Shown: positions 25,358 through 33,414, numbered from the stretch's first letter. The stretch: 50,097 nt of DNA from CAYZJB01 sp964478735 (GCA_964478735.1 CAYZJB010000027.1:1-50097); one strand, 5' to 3'. The notes: a model not told the origin generated them from the sequence alone. Program-made: numbers and translations.

Positions 25358-25386
25358 AGTCTATGATATTTTGCATACACAGTCAA
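25358..25386 (-). promoter_or_regulatory. Internal sigma70-like promoter for mglB-mglA
   Basis: On the - strand TTGACT (25386-25381), 17-nt spacer, TAGACT (25363-25358). Start near 25351, leader of about 79 nt. Confidence 0.7.
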
Positions 25387-25415
25387 TAATTTTTTTGCCC
25401 CTGTAAGGCCCGTCA

Positions 25416-26192
25416 TCACGCGATTTTCTTCCGCCGGAGCCTTTCGATGGCGGCCTTGAGGCTTTCCCGCAAACGCTCGATGGCGTTCGCCAGATCGCCG
25501 ATCTCATCCTTGGCGTCGAGACGCACGATACTTTCCAGATCGCCCATACTGATTTTTTCCGCCGCATCCGTCAGATAGATCATCTGTTTCGTGATGCGGT
25601 TGGACAGGATCAAGGCCACGATCATGCCCAAAAAAACGGCAACGGCAAGTACGCCGCCGACCAGAAGCGCGGTGCTTCGGATGATCTCATCCATGTAACG
25701 CCGAGACATGCCGACATGCGCCGTTCCCAGGACGCCTTCACCGATGGCGGTCGAAATTTCGTAGTTTTCAATCTCCGTCACTTCTCCGCCCTCCGCCGTA
25801 TTTTGCACCCGGGTCAGATCGATCTTGTAATCGTTGTTCGGCGAGAGAATGATGTTTTCCTGGACAATCTGGCGTTGATTGTACGAACCTATTTTGAACC
25901 GCTGGGCCGCGATCCGTTTTTCCTTGTCGGAAATGTACACGTACGACACGGCGGTGAATCGTGACGCAATGTCCACGAGATTTTGAATATCGACTTCATC
26001 ATCGCCGACCAGCGGACGTTCGACCTGCTCGGCCAGCGTCGTCGCGATCGCCTTTCCTCTTTCCGTCAACTCGGTTTGCAGCGAGTCCGACACCAGGTTG
26101 ATCACCAGCATGGTAATGCCCACGCCGATCGCCACGGCGCCGGTCACGATCACCAGCGGAACTTTCCATTTAAGACTCAGACCTTTGGCCAT
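25416..26192 (-). CDS. HAMP-domain membrane sensor without kinase or methyl-accepting domain
   Basis: The 258-residue protein has a transmembrane helix (about 11-33), a periplasmic sensor of about 140 residues (34-174), a second helix (175-200), then a HAMP domain (SNRITKQMIYLTDAAEKISMGDLES...) and a short basic coiled end (KAAIERLRRKKIA). It lacks any catalytic or methyl-accepting output, so it must signal through protein contact. It lies between a DUF4388 gene (11 nt) and the mglB-like gene, hence the natural sensor input of this operon. The start ATG is followed by GLSLKWKVPL, which places the helix properly. Confidence 0.88.
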   Translation of the reverse strand: MAKGLSLKWKVPLVIVTGAVAIGVGITMLVINLVSDSLQTELTERGKAIATTLAEQVERPLVGDDEVDIQNLVDIASRFTAVSYVYISDKEKRIAAQRFKIGSYNQRQIVQENIILSPNNDYKIDLTRVQNTAEGGEVTEIENYEISTAIGEGVLGTAHVGMSRRYMDEIIRSTALLVGGVLAVAVFLGMIVALILSNRITKQMIYLTDAAEKISMGDLESIVRLDAKDEIGDLANAIERLRESLKAAIERLRRKKIA

Positions 26193-26203
26193 TCGGGTAA
26201 CTC

Positions 26204-27007
26204 CTATGACATCGACCGGATCTGGCGCAACATCAACTGTTGAAATGCGACCTGTTTCTGCGGATCGTAAATTTCGTTACTGATCGATTCGACCAGACCG
26301 GGAACCTTGTCTTTGGGGAAGGTTTTGCGCGACTCGCCGAACGCTTCGACCACGTCGTCGATGATTATGGATGCCACCGGTCCGATCAACTGAACCAATT
26401 CGTTCTCGAGATTTTCAAAAAAATCCGACGCGACCGATTCTTTGACGACGGGTTTCGCGGCCTCACCCGGCTCAACGACACCGGCCTGAATGAGCGCAAA
26501 AACAAGGGTCGCGGCATCAATGTCTTTGATCTTAAGAAGCGCGGCGATATCCGAGATGGAATGCTCCCCGCTCTCGAGGTAATTCAAGACCTCCCAGTCC
26601 GGTCCCTTCAATTTGACATGCGCGGCCGGCTCCCTTCCCGTCATACGCACTTTGACGGAAAAGGACGGAATGACGCCACTCACGCGCTTCCACGCCTCGA
26701 CATACTGACCGGTTTCGTTCAACAACTGGCCCGTGTCTTTGTCGATCGTGATCTGGGCCGAGGTGGCCTCTGGTTCGAAGGCAAACTTTCCCGTCCGCCA
26801 CAGCGTGAGCTCACGGAACGCGGGTTCGCCCAGAAAATTACCGCAAATCGCATGCGTGATTTTTCCTTTTGTCAGGTAAACTTCTGCGGTCTCGCGGCTG
26901 TCTTCTTTCTGCAAAAGCAGGCGGCCGGACTGCTGACTGCCCGACAAGAGTTTCATCACATCGATGATGTCCACATACGCCAGATGCCCGGATAAGACGT
27001 TTGCCAT
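26204..27007 (-). CDS. DUF4388 domain protein
   Basis: The 267-residue soluble protein begins with the DUF4388 core: LSGHLAYVDIIDVMKLLSGSQQSGRLLLQ, then EVYLTKGKITHAICGNFLGEPAFREL and GKFAFEP. The middle contains a winged-helix-like segment (LKGPDWEVLNYLESGEHSISDIAALL). The last 70 residues, rich in IGP and VESISNEIYDP, resemble a C-terminal domain that occurs with DUF4388 proteins. The domain is thought to mediate signalling contacts. Short gap of 10 nt from the roadblock gene upstream and 11 nt to the HAMP gene, so it is cotranscribed. Confidence 0.85.
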   Translation of the reverse strand: MANVLSGHLAYVDIIDVMKLLSGSQQSGRLLLQKEDSRETAEVYLTKGKITHAICGNFLGEPAFRELTLWRTGKFAFEPEATSAQITIDKDTGQLLNETGQYVEAWKRVSGVIPSFSVKVRMTGREPAAHVKLKGPDWEVLNYLESGEHSISDIAALLKIKDIDAATLVFALIQAGVVEPGEAAKPVVKESVASDFFENLENELVQLIGPVASIIIDDVVEAFGESRKTFPKDKVPGLVESISNEIYDPQKQVAFQQLMLRQIRSMS

Positions 27008-27017
27008 GTCTGCCTCG

Positions 27018-27455
27018 TTAGTTCACCACTTCAACCAGTTTCCAACATTCCGTATCCATGTTGCTGCGGATCAGGAAACTGCGGCGCGTGCTTTCGATTT
27101 TTTGAATACGTTTCTGGAATTTTTTATCGGCTTCCATGTCCGCCATGGCCACGTTGACCGTCAGACGCAGCATGGCCAGGCTCACGCCGGGATCGCATAA
27201 AACGATCAGGTTATAGTTATGATGCGCGAACGCCATCATGCGTCCGTTATCAAATTTGAAGTCAAATTCCTGCATCGGGGTGGTCAGGCGTTCGAATATG
27301 GCGGACAGTTGGACGACGTCCTTGCCGATTTCCTGCAGGGCATCGGCGTCCAGTCCCGGAGGAAGCTTGGCATGCTGGACTTCGCCGTCGTTGAAATAGA
27401 TGAACGACGCCCGTACGCCCGCGATCGAATTGATCTCTTCCAGCTTTTCTTTCAT
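27018..27455 (-). CDS. Roadblock/LC7-like protein
   Basis: The 145-residue protein is compatible with one roadblock/LC7-like domain: LEEINSIAGVRASFIYFNDGEVQHAKLP at 4-32, DFKFDNGRMMAFAHHNYNLIVLCDPGVSLAMLRLTVNVA in the second half. It may form homodimers or bind the GTPase. The start overlaps the stop of the preceding DUF4388/roadblock gene by 4 nt (ATGA), which argues for a tight stoichiometric link. No catalytic residues are expected. Compared with the MglB-like protein it lacks the acidic tail. Confidence 0.72.
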   Translation of the reverse strand: MKEKLEEINSIAGVRASFIYFNDGEVQHAKLPPGLDADALQEIGKDVVQLSAIFERLTTPMQEFDFKFDNGRMMAFAHHNYNLIVLCDPGVSLAMLRLTVNVAMADMEADKKFQKRIQKIESTRRSFLIRSNMDTECWKLVEVVN

Positions 27456-28102
27456 GAACCACTCTTCATTTTTTCCAGCGTCTGTTCGATCACATCCGTG
27501 GAAGCTTTGAGATCGACGTTGACGTCGACGACGTCGTCGTGATACTTGCTGAGCAGTTTCTTATCGCTTTTTCCCGACGTCAACGCGACTTTGAGCGTAC
27601 CCATTTTAGAGGCCCGTCCCAGTTTCTCGATTTTCCGCATGGCAAACGCCATGGCCGCCGACGCGCGTTTGCCGTTGGCGATTCCCTCTTCCATCAGGAT
27701 TTCGCCGAACAGATTGGCCACAAGCACTCCGTTGACTCCGTTGATATTTTTCATTTCCTTCGCCAGTTTGCCGACGGCGTCGCTTTTGGCTTCCGTGGCC
27801 TCGTCGATCAGGCGCATGCCTTCGAGAAGGACATTGCTCCACGAGTTGTTGATCGTGCGTTTGGGAGGCGGCACGCCGCTTTCAACTTTGAAGGCGCCTT
27901 CTTTGATCTGCAGAATTTTATAAACGGCCTCTTCGCCTTCGATCTGACCGTACAAGGCGTGAACGATGTTGCCTTCGGCAAAATAAATTTTCCCAACCGT
28001 GTTGAAATGCTCGACGGTAAAGAGCGCCTCATTCTTTTCCATGCAATTGAGCTGGACGATATTGGCCAGTTTCAAATCTTTCAAATTTCCGACGAGTGCC
28101 AT
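27452..28102 (-). CDS. DUF4388 plus roadblock-like domain protein
   Basis: The 216-residue protein begins with a DUF4388 domain (LVGNLKDLKLANIVQLNCMEKNEALFTVEH...GKIYFAEGNIVHALYGQIEGEEAVYKIL, about residues 3-80). A roadblock-like half (about 110-205) follows, with NINGVNGVLVANLFGEILMEEGIANG. It thereby links the two domain types that appear separately elsewhere in the operon. The ATG at 28102 was chosen over a TTG two codons upstream. It lies 13 nt after the response regulator gene. Confidence 0.8.
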   Translation of the reverse strand: MALVGNLKDLKLANIVQLNCMEKNEALFTVEHFNTVGKIYFAEGNIVHALYGQIEGEEAVYKILQIKEGAFKVESGVPPPKRTINNSWSNVLLEGMRLIDEATEAKSDAVGKLAKEMKNINGVNGVLVANLFGEILMEEGIANGKRASAAMAFAMRKIEKLGRASKMGTLKVALTSGKSDKKLLSKYHDDVVDVNVDLKASTDVIEQTLEKMKSGS

Positions 28103-28115
28103 AAACAACCTGAAC

Positions 28116-28490
28116 TTATTTGAGAACGGACGCGATGAGTTCCTTCATCATTTTGATTTCAAACGGTTTCTCGACATATCGGTATGCGCCCGACGTGATC
28201 GCTTCTTCTTTCTTTTCGTCCGAACCGTAGGCCGTCATGATAATCACGTGCGTCTGCGGACGATTTTGCTTGATTCGTTTGAGGAGTTCGATCCCACTGA
28301 TCCCCGGCATCGTAATATCCGTAATAACAACATCATAGGGGTGTTCTGCAAATTTTTCCCACGCTTCATTTCCAGACGAAGCCGTGACCACTTCGTAGTT
28401 TTCCTTTGAGATGATGAAACTTTGATAGAGGCTAAATGTGAGGGTCTCTTCGTCGTCGACGATCAGAATGCGCTTCGGTGTATCGGACAT
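28116..28490 (-). CDS. Single-domain response regulator (CheY-like)
   Basis: The 124-residue protein is a stand-alone receiver: acidic pair DDE at 12-14, phosphoacceptor Asp58 in VITDITMPG, Thr86 region MTAYGS, and Lys108 in YVEKPFE. With no output domain it acts through protein-protein contact, as CheY does. It is the first gene of the seven-gene operon whose last gene is an MglA GTPase, so phosphorylation may feed into GTPase or roadblock activity. The start ATG at 28490 has GAGG 7 nt upstream. An in-frame upstream ATG at 28550 was rejected because the promoter lies over it. Confidence 0.93.
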   Translation of the reverse strand: MSDTPKRILIVDDEETLTFSLYQSFIISKENYEVVTASSGNEAWEKFAEHPYDVVITDITMPGISGIELLKRIKQNRPQTHVIIMTAYGSDEKKEEAITSGAYRYVEKPFEIKMMKELIASVLK

Positions 28491-28553
28491 AACAGCCTCA
28501 AAACTGGAGGAAAGACCTGAAAAAAGAAATGGTGTGGTATCGCTAAGCACCAG

Positions 28554-28582
28554 AATATAATAGAATTACCACTGATTGTCAA
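28554..28582 (-). promoter_or_regulatory. Strong sigma70-like promoter of the signalling operon
   Basis: On the - strand TTGACA (28582-28577), 17-nt spacer, TATATT (28559-28554). Start near 28547, leader of about 57 nt to the response regulator. Confidence 0.8.
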
Positions 28583-28665
28583 TACAACTGACGCATGGTG
28601 TCAATTTAGAATCACATGCGCCATTCTTCATGTTTGCTGGAAAGCACCGATGTTTTTTGAGAGGT

Positions 28666-29124
28666 TCATGAACCGGACGAAAAATCGATCTCGAAAAGAT
28701 CGTAGTGAGAGTAGCGCATCCCGAGGCTTTCATACGTTTTACGAGCCGTGACATTATGACGGTCCACGTACAGCCGTATACCGCAAACATCGGATTCCTG
28801 CCGGGCAAGTTGCATGATATATTCATGCAATGCGCGGTAAATTCCCCGGCGCCGGTACTCGGGCATTACATAAACGCTCTGGATCCACCAGAATGTTCCG
28901 TTTCTCCAATCACTCCACTCGTACGTAATCATGAGTTGTCCGATGATTTTCGATCCCTGATCCGCTACAAAGTATCGCCCTTTGGATGGATCGTTCAGAA
29001 TCGCCGCCACACCGCGGCGCAATACATCCATGTCCAGCGTGCGCGATTCGGTTTCCTCCGCCATGGCCGCATTGAATGCGACGATCACGTCGACATCGTC
29101 GGATAAAGCCTGACGAATTTTCAT
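28666..29124 (-). CDS. GNAT-family N-acetyltransferase
   Basis: The 152-residue enzyme has the GNAT fold: an N-terminal IRQALSDDVDVIVAFN, strand pair ending GQLMITYEWSDWRNG, FWWIQSVYVMPEYRRRGIYRALHEYI (the acetyl-CoA motif A pyrophosphate loop RRRGIYRAL), and RLYVDRHNVTARKTYESLGM (motif B). The acceptor is not predictable. It is divergent from the glycosyltransferase gene at 29246 and faces away from the signalling operon promoter downstream. Full-length for a single GNAT domain. Confidence 0.88.
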   Translation of the reverse strand: MKIRQALSDDVDVIVAFNAAMAEETESRTLDMDVLRRGVAAILNDPSKGRYFVADQGSKIIGQLMITYEWSDWRNGTFWWIQSVYVMPEYRRRGIYRALHEYIMQLARQESDVCGIRLYVDRHNVTARKTYESLGMRYSHYDLFEIDFSSGS

Positions 29125-29210
29125 ATGCTTCCCACGATTGTTAAAAAGTAACTATAAGATAACATGCTTGTGACAATCTCCACTTATCGTATCGTATCGT
29201 AGGGCCGGAA

Positions 29211-29239
29211 TTGCGTTTAAATCGCCCATCTATTAATAT
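29211..29239 (+). promoter_or_regulatory. Sigma70-like promoter of the glycosyltransferase gene, leaderless geometry
   Basis: TTGCGT (29211-29216), 17-nt spacer, TAATAT (29234-29239). The ATG at 29246 is 6 nt past the -10 box, and no Shine-Dalgarno sequence exists between. Confidence 0.58.
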
Positions 29240-29245
29240 CACGAC

Positions 29246-30016
29246 ATGCGGTTGTCCGTCATTATCCCGGCTTACAATGAAGAAAACTATATCGGTCGTT
29301 GCCTGGATGCGGTTCTGGCCGCTGAACGGCCGGAAGGCACGGAAATCATCGTCGTCAACAATGCATCGCAGGACAAGACGGCGGACGTTGTCCGGCAATA
29401 TCCGTCCGTGCGGCTGGTGGACGAACCGCAAAAGGGTCTGACGAAAGCCCGTCAGCGCGGTTTCCTTTCTTCTTCCGGCGAGGTCCTGCACTTTATCGAT
29501 GCCGATACGTTGATTCCCAGGCATTTGCTGACGTACGTGGTATCGCAATTCGAGCAAAACCCTCGACTGGCGGCCGTTTCCGGTCCGTACAAATATCACG
29601 ACTGGCATGCCTTCGGGCGTCTGATCCTGTGGACGTACCACTGGACAGCCGTACCGCTCACCCAACTGGTGATCAACCGGTTGCTTAACAAAGGCTCGAT
29701 ATTTTACGGCGGCAATTTTGCCCTTCGCCGGACGGCGCTGGAAAAAATCGGCGGATTCGACACGGCGCTGGAGTTTTGGAGCGAAGATACGCAGATCGGC
29801 CGCCGAATGGGAACGCAGGGACAGGTTCGTTTTTATCATCGGGCGTACGTTTTCACTTCCGCTCGCCGGTATTATGCGGAAGGACTGTTTCGTGTACTTC
29901 TGCGATACATTTTCAATTTTTTCTGGGACATCGTCTTTCATCGTCCATTTACCAAAGGCTATCGAGACGTCCGGGATGATTCCCGCCCGAAGCCATCGGA
30001 ACTGGCCGGATCGTAA
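29246..30016 (+). CDS. Glycosyltransferase family 2 protein
   Basis: The 256-residue GT-A enzyme has the N-terminal nucleotide-sugar site SVIIPAYNEENYIGRCLDAVL. Further on come VVNNASQDKTADV and the metal-binding DXD-like FIDADT near residue 89; the acceptor-side GGFDTALEFWSEDTQIGRRMG contains the ED base. The C-terminus has a basic hydrophobic helix (YIFNFFWDIVF) likely to sit at the membrane. The donor is unknown. It runs convergent with the CAP gene and overlaps it by about 58 nt at the 3' ends. The start is likely leaderless. Confidence 0.88.
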   Translation: MRLSVIIPAYNEENYIGRCLDAVLAAERPEGTEIIVVNNASQDKTADVVRQYPSVRLVDEPQKGLTKARQRGFLSSSGEVLHFIDADTLIPRHLLTYVVSQFEQNPRLAAVSGPYKYHDWHAFGRLILWTYHWTAVPLTQLVINRLLNKGSIFYGGNFALRRTALEKIGGFDTALEFWSEDTQIGRRMGTQGQVRFYHRAYVFTSARRYYAEGLFRVLLRYIFNFFWDIVFHRPFTKGYRDVRDDSRPKPSELAGS

Positions 30017-31122
30017 CGTACCCGGTGTTTGACGGTTTTTTCCCTTCCCGGTCCGCAACCCAGTGTCATCTCGCCATGTTCTTCCAATAAAGGCGCCCGA
30101 ATACGGAATCCGTAAATGCGGTATGCCTCTGTCCCGATATAAACCGAACATGCCCCGGGTTCGCCTCTATGAACCCAGCGAAAATCTCCATTCAGCCAGC
30201 GCACCGAATCGCGTGAAAATCTAATCTCCCGGTCCAGCAGTGGAAATGTCAGACCCTGCAAGCGATCGTAGATCGCCGGGATCCGGCTTTTTTCGTCTAA
30301 CGGCAGCCGCGTCATGATCACGTAGTCCTGTGTATGTTCGTTTTCCGCGTACGCAATCTGCAATTCACCGCCGTCCACGACCGGAAGGGACAAACGCAAT
30401 GTCGTCCGACCGTCTTCCGACGGAAAAATCCTGGAAAATTCTCCGTACGTCACGAGCAGCGAGCGCTCCGACTGAAATTGTGCCATCACATGGACCCTCG
30501 GCGTCGCCTCCGTTGTAATGTACAATGACGTGAACTCGACGTCTCGATCGGAAAAAACCTGCGTACCCATGTTGCGCAAAGACCCGATCGTCAGGCGCGT
30601 CGGCCGGCCTGCGATGATCGTGTCGACGACGCTGCTGTCCACCCGAACGACGACGCCGACGCCGAGATGGGTAAAATTCGGCCTCAAAATATTTTCGCGA
30701 TGTCCGGGGCTGTTCATCCACTGCTCGACGAATGCCTCGGCGACGGTCCGGGCATTTCCGCGTACGCTGTTGACGGCAATATTTTCCCCAACGACAAAAT
30801 CGGTCAGTCCGGCGTAGTACACGCGATCGCCGGGCTGCCGCCATGACGCAACGGGAGACTCATGCGCAAAATATCCGGAATCCAGCATCTCCAGACTGTG
30901 CTGGCGTGCGGCGGAGCGCAATGCCGCGTCCGGCAGGAGTTCGTTCAGTTTGCGCTGACGTCGTTCGACGTTGACCCGTTTGATAATTTCGGTTTCGATG
31001 GATTCGACCCCGGAAATCGACCGGAAAGCGTCGCGAACAAATTCCTGACCCACTGCACCGGAAGCGGTCAGGAACATCAGCGCGAGTACAAAATCAGGCC
31101 GCCGTCGCAAAACGAAGGGCAA
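29959..31122 (-). CDS. CAP (SCP/PR1) domain secreted protein
   Basis: The 387-residue protein has a signal peptide (cleavage near SGAVGQ). It then carries a CAP domain (about residues 42-165): LRSAARQHSLEMLDSGYFAHESP, VGENIAV, WMNSPGHRENILRPNFTHLGVGVV, giving the conserved His, Glu and His of the family's metal/lipid-binding pocket. The C-terminal 220 residues show no recognised domain. The TTG start at 31122 overlaps the 3' end of ruvA by 29 nt; no ATG fits ahead of the signal peptide. CAP proteins are secreted and of varied function. Confidence 0.84.
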   Translation of the reverse strand: MPFVLRRRPDFVLALMFLTASGAVGQEFVRDAFRSISGVESIETEIIKRVNVERRQRKLNELLPDAALRSAARQHSLEMLDSGYFAHESPVASWRQPGDRVYYAGLTDFVVGENIAVNSVRGNARTVAEAFVEQWMNSPGHRENILRPNFTHLGVGVVVRVDSSVVDTIIAGRPTRLTIGSLRNMGTQVFSDRDVEFTSLYITTEATPRVHVMAQFQSERSLLVTYGEFSRIFPSEDGRTTLRLSLPVVDGGELQIAYAENEHTQDYVIMTRLPLDEKSRIPAIYDRLQGLTFPLLDREIRFSRDSVRWLNGDFRWVHRGEPGACSVYIGTEAYRIYGFRIRAPLLEEHGEMTLGCGPGREKTVKHRVRYDPASSDGFGRESSRTSR

Positions 31123-31696
31123 GTTTGATCAACTCTTGCAGCGAGAGCGTCCGTTCGGAAGGTTCACGCAGCGCACGGGCGACCGCTTTTTCGGCAACGG
31201 TCTTTCCATACCCGAGTGACACAAGCGCCATCACGGCCTCTTCCGTCAGGTCCGGTGCGACGGTCGTGGCCGAAACGGTTTCCGCTGTGAATTGACGAGC
31301 GATTTTTTCCTTGAGTTCGATCACCAGCCGCTGAGCCGTTTTTTTACCCACGCCCGGAAGCGAAGTGATCATGGCGAGATTTTCCGTGAGAATGGCGTGA
31401 CGGAAGTCCTTCGGCTGTACACTTGAAATAATCCCGATCGCCGACTTGGGTCCGATACCGCTGACGGAAATGAGTAACAGAAACAATTCTTTTTCCTCCA
31501 GAGTTGCAAATCCAAATAACAAATGCGCATCTTCACGGACATGAAGATGCGTGTATACCTTCGCCTCCTCACCGACTTTCGGCAGCCGATCATAACTGCT
31601 AACGGGGATCAACACGCCGTAGCCCACACCGTGAACGTCGATAAGTATGCGCGTGGGGGATTTTTCAGCGAGAGTTCCCTGCAGATAAGCAATCAT
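31094..31696 (-). CDS. ruvA: Holliday junction branch migration protein RuvA
   Basis: The 200-residue DNA-binding subunit of RuvABC has its three domains: N-terminal OB-fold (MIAYLQGTLAEKSPTRILIDVHGVGYGV), the double helix-hairpin-helix middle (VSGIGPKSAIGIIS and LPGVGKKTAQRLVIELKEKI), and a C-terminal domain III (TEEAVMALVSLGYGKTVAEKAVARAL) that touches RuvB. Length is standard. ruvB and ruvC are not in the window. A short open stretch upstream ends in an ATGA overlap with its start (31694-31696), which hints at a lost or very small upstream gene. Confidence 0.95.
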   Translation of the reverse strand: MIAYLQGTLAEKSPTRILIDVHGVGYGVLIPVSSYDRLPKVGEEAKVYTHLHVREDAHLLFGFATLEEKELFLLLISVSGIGPKSAIGIISSVQPKDFRHAILTENLAMITSLPGVGKKTAQRLVIELKEKIARQFTAETVSATTVAPDLTEEAVMALVSLGYGKTVAEKAVARALREPSERTLSLQELIKLALRFATAA

Positions 31697-31899
31697 AATT
31701 CTCCGTCTTTCCAGATGACGTGTCCGTCCCGATTCGTAGTAACCCCAACCATTTTCCGACTCAAAACGTTGACGATGTATTGATCTATGACTTCGACCTA
31801 TTCAGCGGAATGACGATCTCTCCATTCCGGTTGTCGCACCGTAACGCCGGCCTTTTCGCACCAGTCGCCACCCTTCGCAGATACAAGTAACCTCCGTAA
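31697..31899 (-). other. Gap between radC and ruvA with a possible decayed gene
   Basis: The - strand frame ending at 31693 reads DQYIVNVLSRKMVGVTTNRD and onward to KDGEL. Its stop overlaps the ruvA start as ATGA, but it is closed upstream by a stop. A neighbouring frame upstream reads NRNGEIVIPLNRSK. The two could be pieces of one frameshifted gene. No family was recognised. Confidence 0.25.
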
Positions 31900-32595
31900 C
31901 TACAAATGGCCCAGCGCCCGCAGACTCACGAACGAATTCCGTCCGATGATCAGGTGATCGCGCACCGGAATACCCATGAGCTGCCCGCAGTCTTTGAGTT
32001 GCCTCGTGATGGAAATATCTTCCGCACTCGGGTCGCAATTTCCGCTCGGGTGATTGTGGATCAGGATAATACTGGCGGCGCCGTCATCGATAGCGTATTT
32101 GAATACTTCACGCGGATGTACGAGGCTGGCATTTAAGATGCCCTCGGAAATCGTCCGATCGCTTTTGATCTGGTTGGCGCCGTCGAGCAGGACGACCTTA
32201 AAAATTTCTTTTTTCAAATCGCGCAAAAGCGGCATGTAAACAGCGGCGATATCGTCGGGAGACGTGATCTTTTGTTTTTGACGATGCGGAAGCGATTCGA
32301 TGCGGCGGGCGATCTCAAATGCGGCCATCAGCTTGATTGCTTTGACCCGGCCGATCCCTTTGACACGGCTCAATTCCGCATAGTTCAGCGAAGCCAGATC
32401 GGGCAGCGTGCCGAACTCCCGCAGCAGTCCTTTGGCGAGATCGACCGCCGTCGCCCGCGGCGTACCCGTATTGATCAGGATCGCGAGCAATTCCGCATCG
32501 CTCAAAACGGCGGCGCCGTGTTTTTGAAGTTTTTCCCGCGGACGGTCGTCGTCCGCCCACTCCTTGATGGTCGCGTGTTTGGAATCGCCCCTCAT
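31900..32595 (-). CDS. radC: RadC family protein (DNA repair-associated JAMM protein)
   Basis: The 231-residue protein has an N-terminal helix-hairpin-helix pair (LSDAELLAILINTG, LSRVKGIGRVKAIKLMAAFEIARRI) and the C-terminal MPN/JAMM domain with ILIHNHPSGNCDPSAEDISITRQL (HxHPSGx7D zinc site) and DHLIIG. The family was linked to repair historically but the biochemical role remains unproven. The ATG at 32595 was chosen over a longer frame running into the neighbouring gene. Eight bases separate it from the zinc-ribbon gene upstream, so it is the last gene of the fabI-led run. Confidence 0.93.
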   Translation of the reverse strand: MRGDSKHATIKEWADDDRPREKLQKHGAAVLSDAELLAILINTGTPRATAVDLAKGLLREFGTLPDLASLNYAELSRVKGIGRVKAIKLMAAFEIARRIESLPHRQKQKITSPDDIAAVYMPLLRDLKKEIFKVVLLDGANQIKSDRTISEGILNASLVHPREVFKYAIDDGAASIILIHNHPSGNCDPSAEDISITRQLKDCGQLMGIPVRDHLIIGRNSFVSLRALGHL

Positions 32596-32603
32596 AACAT
32601 TTC

Positions 32604-33392
32604 CTACACCTGTCCCGCGCCGCAGTGTTCGCAGAAATTGGCCTGCACCGGTAACGGTTTTCCGCACGACGTACAGAGCTTTGCCGTCGGGGCCGCTCCG
32701 CCGGCATCCGGCGCCGTGCCGGGCTCAAAACAATCACGATACGCAAAGGCTCCGATCGTATACGTCAGCGGCAGCGAAAAAATAATGCCGATGTAACAGG
32801 CGTACATCCCGATCTGCGCGATCAGACTCACGACGAATGCAAAGAGCGTAAACATCAGCCAGTCCTGCTTGGCCAGTTCATAGCTTGCACTCAGCGCTTC
32901 GGTTGCGGACAATCCTTTCCGAACAACGAGAGGCTGGGCAAAATACAACACGCCGCCCACGATGAACGCCGGCAGATAACACAGCAACGCGCCGATCACC
33001 GTCAGAAGTCCGACGAGTACGATCGTCAACGTCATTCGCCCGACGAGATCGCCTCCCGACCATACGTCGGACAACTCGATCTTCTGGCCGTCGAGCTGCT
33101 TGAACGCCGCACGAAACATGCCGACGCTGACAAAAGCGATCCAGAACAGAATTATAAATAGAAGCAACGCCAGTCCGGCACCGAACGTGACAAAAAAATG
33201 CGTCGGATCACCGCCGCGTTTCCCGGCGGAGATCATTTGCCAGACGAATACGGCGTAGCCGCCGCCGATGACGATCATAAGCGGAAGGAAAAAGACCAGA
33301 CCCATCAGCGACCACACCTGCCACCGAGCGGTGAAAAGGTTCCATCCGCCGGAAATCCAGTCGCCAAATCGAACGATGTTTTTCTTTGCCAT
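32604..33392 (-). CDS. Multi-helix membrane protein with C-terminal zinc ribbon
   Basis: The 262-residue protein has about five membrane segments, resembling DUF975/YciC-like integral membrane proteins (ISGGWNLFTARWQVW start, KQDWLMFTLFAFVVSLIA late). The C-terminus carries a zinc ribbon CTSCGKPLPVQANFCEHCG. Function is unknown. It is a clear paralogue of the gene immediately upstream (33415-34191), with the same order of helices and the same tail. Their 3' ends share 34 identical bases, consistent with tandem duplication. Confidence 0.75.
   Translation of the reverse strand: MAKKNIVRFGDWISGGWNLFTARWQVWSLMGLVFFLPLMIVIGGGYAVFVWQMISAGKRGGDPTHFFVTFGAGLALLLFIILFWIAFVSVGMFRAAFKQLDGQKIELSDVWSGGDLVGRMTLTIVLVGLLTVIGALLCYLPAFIVGGVLYFAQPLVVRKGLSATEALSASYELAKQDWLMFTLFAFVVSLIAQIGMYACYIGIIFSLPLTYTIGAFAYRDCFEPGTAPDAGGAAPTAKLCTSCGKPLPVQANFCEHCGAGQV
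32611..32644. repeat. 34-bp direct repeat, copy 1
   Basis: Identical to 33422-33455. It encodes the zinc-ribbon end (ANFCEHCGAGQV) and overlaps the stop codons of the two tandem paralogues. The identity is far above that of the rest of the genes. Confidence 0.8.
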
Positions 33393-33414
33393 TCAACCCC
33401 TCCTCAAACGGTTG

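Noticed and set aside
29141..30151. A 336-codon open frame on the - strand opposite the glycosyltransferase
   Set aside because: The + strand gene has a full GT2 signature; the opposite frame does not.
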